From CAG-698 sp964385755 (GTDB taxonomy: Bacteria; Bacillota_I; Bacilli_A; ML615J-28; CAG-698), in assembly GCA_964385755.1 (NCBI GenBank), contig CAYLPZ010000035.1, positions 1-12,258 on the forward strand: DNA of 12,258 nucleotides. Reading direction: 5' to 3'. Under the pieces are notes generated by a model that did not search any database, was not told the origin of the DNA, and saw nothing but the letters and a program-made list of their open reading frames with translations. Position numbers and translations under genes: made by a program. The first letter of the stretch is position 1. Each line of letters starts with the position of its first letter. Below are positions 6,456 to 12,258 of this stretch, piece by piece.

Positions 6456-8066
6456 CTAATTTGATAACTTTTCATATTTTTTTATTCCATTAGTGAATAG
6501 AATGGCACTAACAATAATAAATAATCCTATAGATATAAATAAAGGAATAACAACACAAAGTATTGTTTTAAATAACATCATGCAAATTATTACTATACCA
6601 CAGTAAACAATTTCTACCACAAAAGATGTTAGCATTGACACTAGAACAGAGCCACTTTGTTTAACTACTTGTATTGGATTATCGTAATTAAATTTTGGAA
6701 TTAATATATTCACATAAAGACCAAAAATAATAGTTGAAAGTGTCATAATACTTGATGCAATTATTGTAAAAATAATAACTAAAGCGTTTGCTTTTAAAAT
6801 AATTCCTAGTATTGCTATATCAATAATAATAAATGGTATAGTAATTAATGAATTTAAAACTATCTTAGAAATAAATATATTTTTTGTTTGTACTGGTGAA
6901 GTTTTTAATATCCAAAAGTTTTTCCCTTCTAAAGAAATACTTGATGATGTCGTTGGAGAAAGTGACATAAGAAGCAGAATAAAAGCTCCTAATAGGCAAA
7001 TAATGACATCTACCGATGCTTCACTTCCTATCATTTGAAGTATTTGATCTTGTGCTTTTGTAAACTGAATTGCTAAATATACTGTTCCGATAATTGATAT
7101 TATTGGACCAGGAATTGTGTTCATCACATAGCTAGGAATAGAAAAGTATACTTTGAATTCCTTAGAAATTAATGCTTTTAATTCTCCACTTGATTTGATA
7201 TTTTCATTTTTTAAAGTATAATTCTTTTTGTAATTGTTTCTTGTAACTACATTATGGATTGATACATAGAACCTAGCAACAATAATCACAAATAATGCAA
7301 TTACAATAATACTTGAAGCAGAAAATATCAAGAGTTTTTCAATATTACCGAACATTGCACCTGCAATTAGTGGTGTTAGCGGATATATTTTTCCAAAAAC
7401 TGATTCTAAATATCCTATTTGTTGCATTAACTCTTCTTCACTTTGATTCATTACTTGCATATAAAATATAAAGAACAAAATAAAGAATAGTAGGTATAGA
7501 ATTGTAGAAAGAATATTCTTGACTTTTGGTGGTAGTGAGATATATCCTAATAAAAATGATATAAAACTACTTAAAGCAAGAGGAATCATTGGCATGAAAA
7601 TAGTTATAATTAGTGTATAGATTGCTAAAACAATAGAAAATGAATTAGCAAAACTATAAGCAAAATATGAACCAAATAGGATCAAAAACGCAAACATCAA
7701 ATTATAAACATATAAGTTAACAAGTTTTGATGCAATTATAGCTTTTTTTGATACTGGAAGTGTAACTAACAAATCATAGTCTTTTGATCTAAATAGAAAT
7801 GAATTAGCTTTAGAAAGAGTTTGTACAAAAATCATTAAACCAGTAACACTAACTCCCATAACTAAAATTAAAGTAGGACTATTAGCTTCTTTGAAAAGAT
7901 TTGCGAAAATGTATAAATAAAAAGTTATAAAAGCAAAAACAAGTAGATATATTAAGATGATTACAAAAGGTAATACTTTTTCACTAAATTTCTTTTTCTT
8001 TTTTGAACCAAGAAAAGGAAAAGTAGTTAATATATTTGTTTTAAGTAATAATAAAAATGAATTCAT
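6456..8066 (-). CDS. ABC exporter permease, putative ABC_tran_2-like family
   Basis: The protein has 536 residues from my chosen start, with about twelve hydrophobic spans in two halves. Each half carries the same loop motif: SKDYDLLVTLPVSKKAIIAS in the first, and SLEGKNFWILKTSPVQTKNI in the second. This duplicated arrangement is typical of the large permeases that pair with a single ABC ATPase, probably as exporters. A lysine-rich stretch (KKKKK) follows the first span. An ATG at 8096 is also in frame, which would add ten residues, but ATG 8066 is preferred: it follows the ATPase stop by one base and has GAAGGAA 9 bases upstream. The ATPase gene ends at 8068, so the pair is translationally coupled. 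Substrate is unknown; the following GH18 lipoprotein hints at an envelope role. Confidence 0.8.
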   Translation of the reverse strand: MNSFLLLLKTNILTTFPFLGSKKKKKFSEKVLPFVIILIYLLVFAFITFYLYIFANLFKEANSPTLILVMGVSVTGLMIFVQTLSKANSFLFRSKDYDLLVTLPVSKKAIIASKLVNLYVYNLMFAFLILFGSYFAYSFANSFSIVLAIYTLIITIFMPMIPLALSSFISFLLGYISLPPKVKNILSTILYLLFFILFFIFYMQVMNQSEEELMQQIGYLESVFGKIYPLTPLIAGAMFGNIEKLLIFSASSIIVIALFVIIVARFYVSIHNVVTRNNYKKNYTLKNENIKSSGELKALISKEFKVYFSIPSYVMNTIPGPIISIIGTVYLAIQFTKAQDQILQMIGSEASVDVIICLLGAFILLLMSLSPTTSSSISLEGKNFWILKTSPVQTKNIFISKIVLNSLITIPFIIIDIAILGIILKANALVIIFTIIASSIMTLSTIIFGLYVNILIPKFNYDNPIQVVKQSGSVLVSMLTSFVVEIVYCGIVIICMMLFKTILCVVIPLFISIGLFIIVSAILFTNGIKKYEKLSN

Positions 8067-8067
8067 A

Positions 8068-8799
8068 TTATTTATTTCCTTCACTAGTTTCAACATCTTC
8101 TAATTCTAGGAATACATCTTCTAATGATTTATCACCTTTTACTTCTTCAGTTGTTCCGGTTGCGACAATTTTTCCATCTTTGATGATTGCAATCTTATCA
8201 CATATCTTTTCAGCAACTTCTAATACATGTGTAGAGAAGAAGATTGAAGCACCTTCTGCACACATTTTTTTCATTTCTTCTTTAACTAAAAATGCTGCTT
8301 TAGGATCTAACCCAACAAAAGGTTCATCTAAAATTAAAAACTTAGGTTTTCTAATAAATGCACTTATTAGTGCAAGCTTTTGTTTCATTCCATGAGAATA
8401 ACTACTAATCGCATCACCAAGCTTATCCTCTAGTTCAAACATTTTCGCATATTTTTGAATTGATTCAATTCTTTCTTTTTTATCAATCTTATACACATCA
8501 CAAATAAAGTTTAAATATTGGATTGCGGAGAGCATCTCATATAAATCAGGATTATCTGGGATATATGCCGTTACTTTCTTTGTGTATAAACTTTTATCTA
8601 AGATGTTATGTTTATCAACTTCAATCTCACCTTCATCAAATGAAAGTATACCCACAATACATTTAATTGTTGTTGTTTTACCAGCTCCATTGTGCCCAAT
8701 AAATCCAAAAATTTCTCCATCTGCAATTGATAAACTAATATTATCTACTGCTTTTTTTCCTCCTGGATATATTTTAGTCAAATTTCGAATCTCTAACAT
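8068..8799 (-). CDS. ABC transporter ATP-binding protein
   Basis: The protein has 243 residues and is a complete nucleotide-binding subunit working at the inner face of the membrane with the downstream permease. It shows Walker A GHNGAGKTT (35-43), signature SYSHGMKQ (133-140; SHGMK in place of LSGGQ, usual in this exporter subfamily), Walker B FLILDEP (154-160) with catalytic E159, D-loop GLDP, and H191 of STHVLEV as the switch histidine. The Q-loop position reads YIPDNPDLYE with no glutamine, a known variation in this group of bacterial exporters. ATG 8799 is preceded by AAGGAG (8810-8805). The gene overlaps the end of the DUF523 gene by seven bases, supporting one operon. The C-terminal tail (DVETSEGNK) is short, so there is no extra regulatory domain. 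Confidence 0.93.
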   Translation of the reverse strand: MLEIRNLTKIYPGGKKAVDNISLSIADGEIFGFIGHNGAGKTTTIKCIVGILSFDEGEIEVDKHNILDKSLYTKKVTAYIPDNPDLYEMLSAIQYLNFICDVYKIDKKERIESIQKYAKMFELEDKLGDAISSYSHGMKQKLALISAFIRKPKFLILDEPFVGLDPKAAFLVKEEMKKMCAEGASIFFSTHVLEVAEKICDKIAIIKDGKIVATGTTEEVKGDKSLEDVFLELEDVETSEGNK

Positions 8800-9245
8800 A
8801 TAGTCTCCTTATTTATTAATATTTTTAAATCATCATTTTCATCAAATAATGTAAGTCCTTTTTCTTTAAGTACCTTTGCACAAACACCCATTCCTTCGAT
8901 TTTAGTTCCAGTAAATGTACCATCATAAATATGTTTTACGCCACAAGATGGACTATTTGCTTTTAAAATAGCATATTTAATATTCTCTTTTTCTATTATT
9001 TCAATAGTTTTATTCGTTCCTTTAATAAAATAATCTGTAACATCTACTCCTTCTTTTGAATACACTTTACCATTTCTTATTTCACTAGGCATTCTTGGAA
9101 TTGGTAGACCACCGAAGCTCTCAGGGCAAATTGTAATTATCTTATAATAGTTTTTTAGATTTACTACTTTTTCACAGTAGTTATTTCCTCCATTGTATTT
9201 GCAATTATGCCCAAGTAAGCACGCACTTACTGCAATTTTCTCCAT
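8793..9245 (-). CDS. DUF523 / TudS-like thiouracil desulfurase family protein
   Basis: The protein has 150 residues, a normal length for single-domain DUF523. It shows the family blocks in order: SACLLGHNCKYNG (7-19), CPESFGGLPIPRMPSEI (40-56), GKVYSKEGVDVTDYFIKG (59-76), ILKANSPSCG (93-102) and IYDGTFTGTKIEGMGV. Characterised relatives (TudS) carry a [4Fe-4S] cluster on three cysteines and remove sulfur from 2-thiouracil. C9, C40 and C101 are the likely equivalents here, by position in the conserved blocks, so a thiobase-salvage or detoxification role is plausible but not proven. It starts two bases after the methyltransferase stop, using GAAGGTGA at the end of that gene as ribosome site, and overlaps the ABC ATPase. 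Coupling to an RNA methyltransferase fits a nucleic-acid-base theme. Confidence 0.88.
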   Translation of the reverse strand: MEKIAVSACLLGHNCKYNGGNNYCEKVVNLKNYYKIITICPESFGGLPIPRMPSEIRNGKVYSKEGVDVTDYFIKGTNKTIEIIEKENIKYAILKANSPSCGVKHIYDGTFTGTKIEGMGVCAKVLKEKGLTLFDENDDLKILINKETIC

Positions 9246-9247
9246 TG

Positions 9248-10417
9248 TTATTTCACCTTCTTTAAAACCGCTACTTTCAAATATAATGACTCTGGCAGAT
9301 TCGCTAAGGACGCATGATCTTTTGCTTGGAAGCGCATTTCCACAATCTTAGCCTTCACTTTTGCTCTATTAATGCTCTCTTCAATCATTCTCATAAAAAG
9401 AGGCATTGTTAAATGTTGAGAGCAACTACATGTAATTAGATAACCATCTTCCTGTACTAACTTTAAGGCAATAGTATTAATATCAACATAACCATTATAG
9501 CCATTTTTTATACTATCTACGTTTTTAATAAATGCAGGCGGATCTAAGATAATTAAATCAAATGTCTTCTTTTCGTTTTTATATTCTCTTAGTTTTTCAA
9601 AAACATCGCAACAAATAGTCTCTATATTTGTAAAACCATTAAGGTCTGCATTATCATTTACTTCTTTTAATGCTCGTTCACTTATATCTAAACTCGTTAT
9701 ATGTCTAGCACCATATTTGCTTGCACAAAGAGAAAAACCACCAACATTACAAAAACAATCTAAAACTTCTTTATCTTTTACATAATATTTAAGATTATCT
9801 CTGTTCTCTTTTTGGTCTAAGAAGTAACCAGTTTTTTGTCCATTAATAATATCGACATAAAGCTTTAATCCATTTTCATTTATCACAACTTTTTCCGGTA
9901 CACTACCATAAAGGACGCCTTTAACTTCTTTTAGCCCTTCTTTTTCCCTCACTGCAACGTCACTACGCTCATAAATACCTTTCGGATTAAACATTTTTAC
10001 TAAAATATCAACTATCACTTCTTTTCTTATTTCCATACCTAAGCATAAAAATTGGCAAGATAAATAATCACCATATTTATCAACTATTAATCCAGGAAGA
10101 AAATCACTTTCACCAAAACAAACTCTATAGTTATCACTATAACCAAGTTCTAATCGATAATCATTGCTTTTCTTTATTCGTTTATAAAAAAAGTTATAAT
10201 CTACCTCTTCTTCTTTATCTGATAACATTCTTACCATTATCTTTGAAGAATGATTAATAAAACCTATTCCTATAAACTTTCCATCAAAAGACTCAACCCT
10301 GCAGACGCTTCCTTGCAAGTCTTTACCAGTCACACTACTAACCTCATTAGCATAGACCCATGAAAAGCCATTTAATATATCTTTTTCTTCATTTCTTTTT
10401 AATTTAACAATATACAT
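9248..10417 (-). CDS. rlmI: Class I SAM-dependent 23S rRNA methyltransferase, RlmI family
   Basis: The protein has 389 residues, full length for the family. An N-terminal PUA domain (about 1-75, starting VKLKRNEEKDILNGFSWVY) is followed by the central region with NGQKTGYFLDQ (192-202) and a Rossmann methyltransferase domain. Within it are SAM motif DCFCNVGGF (220-228), acidic D244 in SLDIS, and DPPAF (292-296), the motif IV of this group. CSCSQHL (330-336) supplies candidate catalytic cysteines. E. coli RlmI makes m5C1962 in 23S rRNA; Gram-positive homologues (YwbD type) are named by similarity, so target specificity is inferred. ATG 10417 has AAAGGA upstream (about 10434-10429). It is the first gene of the five-gene minus-strand operon, reading away from ytfI across a 104-base divergent gap in which I see only weak -10-like words (TACAAT 10456-10451, TATAAA 10445-10440). 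Confidence 0.9.
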   Translation of the reverse strand: MYIVKLKRNEEKDILNGFSWVYANEVSSVTGKDLQGSVCRVESFDGKFIGIGFINHSSKIMVRMLSDKEEEVDYNFFYKRIKKSNDYRLELGYSDNYRVCFGESDFLPGLIVDKYGDYLSCQFLCLGMEIRKEVIVDILVKMFNPKGIYERSDVAVREKEGLKEVKGVLYGSVPEKVVINENGLKLYVDIINGQKTGYFLDQKENRDNLKYYVKDKEVLDCFCNVGGFSLCASKYGARHITSLDISERALKEVNDNADLNGFTNIETICCDVFEKLREYKNEKKTFDLIILDPPAFIKNVDSIKNGYNGYVDINTIALKLVQEDGYLITCSCSQHLTMPLFMRMIEESINRAKVKAKIVEMRFQAKDHASLANLPESLYLKVAVLKKVK

Positions 10418-10521
10418 AATTTTAATTCCTTTGCAACTATTTATACTATTATTGTATCATAAAACGAAGGTAAATTAAATATTTAATGTATACACGTTTA
10501 GTTTTATGAAAAAATATAAAT

Positions 10522-11046
10522 ATGAATACTTTATTAATTATATGCATCTTCTTACTACTTTTCTTTCTTCCTATAACCTTTTACATAAAGGTGGATAATT
10601 TATCTTTAAATAATATTTCACAATACAAAGATAAAATTCACCTTTACATCTGTTTATCAAATAGCATACGTTTTGATTTTAATTTTATATTTAAAAAGAA
10701 AAAAACAAAGAAAAAAAGAAATTACTCTTTATTTGAAAAAATATTTTCTTATGTAGAAATAAGTAATTTATTAATAATAATTGAAAACAATAATGTCTTT
10801 TCAGGAGCATTAATTTATATATTACTTGATTATATTAAAGTTTATTTTCATACTCATTTTCTTAGTGTTAAAAATGATAAATATGAAAATCATTATCATG
10901 ATAAAAATGACTTTTTATCATGTTATATAAATATAAAACTAAGAATTAGAACAATTAATATTTTATTAGCATATATTAATAATGTAAGACAAATACAAAG
11001 AAAGCAAAAAAATAAGAAAGGAAAAAGATTATATGTTGAATCATAA
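10522..11046 (+). CDS. ytfI: YtfI-like (DUF2953) membrane-anchored protein
   Basis: The protein has 174 residues. One N-terminal membrane span (about 3-21) is followed by a short beta-like segment, a strongly basic stretch (KKKKTKKKR, about 58-66) and a C-terminal region rich in Asn, Ile and Lys. Sequence similarity to DUF2953 is weak by eye. The call rests on size, the single anchor and its position directly upstream of gerW, as in the Bacillus ytfI-ytfJ operon. Its last 14 bases overlap gerW. No Shine-Dalgarno site precedes ATG 10522, and an in-frame TGA at 10507-10509 rules out a longer start, so initiation is unusual. Function in the cell is unknown; a role near spore or membrane biology is assumed only from the partner. 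Confidence 0.6.
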   Translation: MNTLLIICIFLLLFFLPITFYIKVDNLSLNNISQYKDKIHLYICLSNSIRFDFNFIFKKKKTKKKRNYSLFEKIFSYVEISNLLIIIENNNVFSGALIYILLDYIKVYFHTHFLSVKNDKYENHYHDKNDFLSCYINIKLRIRTINILLAYINNVRQIQRKQKNKKGKRLYVES

Positions 11047-11413
11047 CATAAGTGAATTATTTAAGATATCTATGGATAGTATCCGCGACCTAGTTGATGT
11101 TAATACAGTAATTGGTAAAGAAGTAAAACTCAATGAAAATATTTCTGTAATTCCAATATCAAAGGTAAAAAGTACATTTCTAACAGGTGGTGTTGATCAA
11201 AAAATTGATATCCTACAAAGTGATGCGCAATATCCATTTGGAGGAGCTACTGGTGGTTCTGTTAACATTACACCAATTGCTTTTTTAGTACGTGAAAACA
11301 ACGAAACAAAAATATTACACCTAGACGATAGTACTCATCTTTATGAAAAAATAATTGATACTACTCCAGATTTAATTGAAAAACTCAAAACTATGTTTTT
11401 TTCAAAAGAATAG
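11033..11413 (+). CDS. gerW: GerW/YtfJ family protein
   Basis: The protein has 126 residues, with no membrane span. The family pattern is clear: an N-terminal helix ending in DLVDVNTVIGKEV (about 19-31), the strand VIPISKVKSTFLTGG (39-53), a glycine-rich block YPFGGATGGSVNITPIAFLV (67-86; usual form PFGGGSGAGVSVxPxAFLV) and a C-terminal helical end DTTPDLIEKLKTM. In B. subtilis YtfJ/GerW is a spore protein needed for normal germination, but the family also occurs in non-sporulating bacteria, so sporulation cannot be concluded. AAAGGA (11017-11022) is a good ribosome site for ATG 11033, which overlaps ytfI by 14 bases. The TAG stop abuts the terminator stem at 11412. Confidence 0.9.
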   Translation: MLNHNISELFKISMDSIRDLVDVNTVIGKEVKLNENISVIPISKVKSTFLTGGVDQKIDILQSDAQYPFGGATGGSVNITPIAFLVRENNETKILHLDDSTHLYEKIIDTTPDLIEKLKTMFFSKE

Positions 11414-11436
11414 CAACTATTAAGTAGTTGCTTTTT
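11412..11436 (+). terminator. Terminator of ytfI-gerW
   Basis: The stem AGCAACTA (11412-11419) with TAGTTGCT (11425-11432), around loop TTAAG, is followed by TTTT. The gerW stop codon overlaps its first bases. The -35 of the next promoter (TTGCTT, 11428-11433) is formed by the right arm of this stem. Confidence 0.85.
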
Positions 11437-11456
11437 CTTCACAATTTTATTATAAT
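11428..11456 (+). promoter_or_regulatory. Promoter of yidD giving a leaderless or nearly leaderless mRNA
   Basis: TTGCTT (11428-11433), 17 bases and TATAAT (11451-11456) form a good sigma-A promoter. Transcription should start about seven bases on, at or next to the A of the yidD ATG (11463), leaving no room for a Shine-Dalgarno site. None is present. Confidence 0.65.
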
Positions 11457-11462
11457 TATCAT

Positions 11463-11732
11463 ATGAATAAACTAATGATTAAACTAATAAGATTATATCA
11501 AAATACAACAAAAAATGGCAAGAAACATTGTAGATATGTTCCTAGCTGCTCTGAGTATGCAATAGGATGCTATGAAAAATTCAACTTCTTCAAAGCTACT
11601 TTTTTAATGATTGCAAGAATACTCCGCTGCAATCCATTATTCAAAGGTGGCTATGATCCAGTTCCACTCACAAGAAAAGAAAAAAAAGAAAAAAATATTA
11701 AAAAAGAAACAATTGATTTACCTAAATTATAA
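11463..11732 (+). CDS. yidD: YidD membrane protein insertion efficiency factor
   Basis: The protein has 89 residues, typical for YidD, a small peripheral membrane protein that helps YidC/OxaA-type insertases place membrane proteins. The N-terminal amphipathic helix (LMIKLIRLYQN) is followed by HCRYVPSCSEYAIGCYEKF (22-40, conserved cysteines C23 and C29; S28 where T is common), then RILRCNPLFKGGYDPVP, the family's closing signature. A lysine-rich tail (KEKKEKNIKKE) follows. yidD often sits with rpmH-rnpA-yidC; here it is alone between gerW and a tRNA, with its own promoter. There is no ribosome site, so translation from a leaderless transcript is likely. No strong terminator is seen before the tRNA promoter. 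Confidence 0.93.
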   Translation: MNKLMIKLIRLYQNTTKNGKKHCRYVPSCSEYAIGCYEKFNFFKATFLMIARILRCNPLFKGGYDPVPLTRKEKKEKNIKKETIDLPKL

Positions 11733-11751
11733 TAAATTTTGATTTTTCTTC

Positions 11752-11780
11752 TTGCTATTTATATCAAATTATAGTATAAT
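11752..11780 (+). promoter_or_regulatory. Promoter of tRNA-Lys
   Basis: TTGCTA (11752-11757), a 17-base spacer and TATAAT (11775-11780) predict a start near 11787, ten bases before the mature tRNA. Confidence 0.8.
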
Positions 11781-11796
11781 ATTGTAGTCAGTAAAT

Positions 11797-11872
11797 GCAC
11801 CCTTAGCTCAGCTGGCAGAGCAACTGACTCTTAATCAGTGGGTCCGGGGTTCGAATCCCCGAGGGTGTACCA
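11797..11872 (+). tRNA. tRNA-Lys, anticodon CTT, CCA encoded
   Basis: Full cloverleaf of 76 bases. The acceptor GCACCCT pairs with AGGGTGT (G1-U72 wobble), the discriminator is A, and CCA is encoded at 11870-11872. The D arm carries AGCTCAGCTGGCAGAGC. The anticodon stem ACTGA/TCAGT holds loop CTCTTAA, with anticodon CTT at 11830-11832, reading AAG (Lys). The T arm is CCGGGGTTCGAATCCCCG. It closely resembles the CTT lysine tRNA of clostridia. A promoter lies 17 bases upstream and two terminators follow, so it is its own unit. Confidence 0.95.
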
Positions 11873-11886
11873 TTTTAAGTAATCTG

Positions 11887-11918
11887 TAGGTCTTTTAAAT
11901 AGAGGATCTATTTTTTAT
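11887..11918 (+). terminator. First terminator after tRNA-Lys
   Basis: TAGGTCTT (11887-11894) pairs with AGGATCTA (11903-11910) with two G-U pairs, followed by TTTTTTATTT. It begins 15 bases after the tRNA 3' end. Confidence 0.65.
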
Positions 11919-11924
11919 TTATAT

Positions 11925-11966
11925 AGACTATTTTGCTTGAAATATAGTGAAATAGTCTCTTTTTTT
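11925..11966 (+). terminator. Second terminator after tRNA-Lys
   Basis: AGACTATTT (11925-11933) pairs perfectly with AAATAGTCT (11950-11958). The stem can extend by T-G, G-T and C-G pairs, and is followed by C and seven T (11960-11966). In tandem with the hairpin at 11887 it should isolate the tRNA from the downstream gene. Confidence 0.8.
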
Positions 11967-12060
11967 ATACTTATTTATAACATGTCATAAATTAGTTAAA
12001 TAAAATACCACAAATCTCTAAAATTAAATATTAAAGAAGAAAATGTGATAATAATATATT

Positions 12061-12139
12061 TAAAAAAGTGCAAATATTGTCAAAAACTCCCTATAAAAAA
12101 GTGCACGTTTTAGTTGAAACTCCATATAAAAAAGTGTAT
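12061..12139. repeat. 33-bp-period direct repeats overlapping a promoter
   Basis: The word TAAAAAAGTG starts at 12061, 12094 and 12127, exactly 33 bases apart. Copies two and three share a longer block: AAACTCC, one variable base, TATAAAAAAGTG, one variable base, then A (12085-12105 and 12118-12138, two differences). The first copy keeps only the right half. The sequence between blocks is not conserved. Constant spacing, about three helical turns, suggests binding sites for one protein; the last copy covers the -35/-10 spacer of the downstream promoter. Confidence 0.75.
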
Positions 12140-12142
12140 AAT
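12114..12142 (+). promoter_or_regulatory. Promoter of the downstream ATPase gene, inside the repeats
   Basis: TTGAAA (12114-12119), 17 bases and TATAAT (12137-12142) form a near-consensus promoter. The third repeat copy fills the spacer and overlaps both elements, so a repeat-binding protein would block polymerase. The predicted start near 12149 lies right at the ribosome site GAGGTGAG (12150-12157). Confidence 0.75.
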
Positions 12143-12161
12143 ACATTTAGAGGTGAGATTT

Positions 12162-12258
12162 ATGTTTGAAAGAAAAATTTATAATGACATTATTTCTTGG
12201 CACGAATCTTTAAAAATTAAAAAAAGAGCTCTAATTATAAAAGGTTTAAGACAAATTG
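12162..12258 (+). CDS. 5' end of a probable DUF4143-type AAA ATPase (3' end outside window)
   Basis: Only 32 codons are visible. The start MFERKIYNDIISWHESLKIK, then KRALIIKGLRQI, matches the N-terminus of the ATPases that carry an AAA domain followed by DUF4143. In these, a short helix precedes a strand and the Walker A motif (GxRQVGKT/S), whose first residues GLRQI are the last ones seen here. Function of this family is poorly known. GAGGTGAG (12150-12157) is a strong ribosome site for ATG 12162. The promoter lies within a three-copy repeat, pointing to tight or self control. The family call is from a short stretch and so is tentative. Confidence 0.7.
   Translation, partial: MFERKIYNDIISWHESLKIKKRALIIKGLRQI

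Noticed and set aside
8066..8096. Upstream ATG at 8096 as the start of the ABC permease
   Set aside because: It would overlap the ATPase by 29 bases with a poor ribosome site; ATG 8066 has GAAGGAA at good distance and follows the ATPase stop by one base.
8057..8803. Two plus-strand open frames opposite the ABC ATPase
   Set aside because: The ATPase on the other strand has all catalytic motifs; these frames are its complement.
10506..10600. ATG at 10506 as an alternative start or a small upstream gene before ytfI
   Set aside because: It is in a different frame from ytfI and its reading frame ends after about 30 codons with no ribosome site.
12061..12139. Possible CRISPR or plasmid iteron array from the 33-bp periodic repeats
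   Set aside because: Only three copies, no protospacer-like spacing of 30 or more unique bases, and no replication protein; overlap with a promoter fits operators better.

Overview
The window looks like chromosome from a low-GC Gram-positive bacterium (Bacillota, Bacilli side). The reasons are AT-rich genes, Shine-Dalgarno sites of the AGGAG/AGGTG kind, TTGnnn-17-TATAAT promoters, CCA-encoding tRNA genes, and the YtfI-GerW (YtfJ) gene pair known from Bacillus. Tryptophan is read from TGG and no gene needs TGA as a sense codon, so the standard code fits and a Mycoplasma-type code does not. A relative of the gut RF39/Erysipelotrichia-type Bacilli is plausible, but this is inference.

Layout. 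(1) 1-1203 is the 3' end of a large protein of Clostridia-like character. Its DNA is visibly richer in GC than the rest, so it may be transferred DNA or an assembly join. (2) 1204-1830 is AT-rich and non-coding apart from tRNA-Glu(CTC) on the minus strand. It also holds four 23-bp-spaced repeats and two terminator hairpins. (3) 1831-3304 is a two-gene plus-strand unit: a DUF3592-like membrane protein overlapping a radical SAM/SPASM enzyme. It ends in a terminator shared with the converging operon. (4) 10417 down to 3329 is a tight minus-strand operon: RlmI-like 23S rRNA methyltransferase, DUF523/TudS-like protein, ABC ATPase, ABC exporter permease, and a large lipoprotein joining InlB/Flg_new-type repeats to a GH18 glycosidase domain. 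(5) 10522-11413 is the ytfI-gerW pair with its own terminator. (6) 11463-11732 is yidD, whose promoter leaves almost no leader. (7) 11797-11872 is tRNA-Lys(CTT), followed by two terminators. (8) The window closes with the first 32 codons of a probable DUF4143-type AAA ATPase. Its promoter is built into a 33-bp-period repeat array.

How the parts may work together. The ABC pair and the GH18 lipoprotein are adjacent and co-oriented, which suggests an envelope or secreted-carbohydrate function attached to a housekeeping translation/thionucleotide pair. The DUF3592/radical SAM pair has no recognisable substrate. The most unusual items are the GH18 lipoprotein architecture, including a long insert inside one repeat, and the repeat-embedded promoter at the right end. 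I see no CRISPR array, insertion sequence or phage module, and no complete new defence system can be claimed from this window alone.
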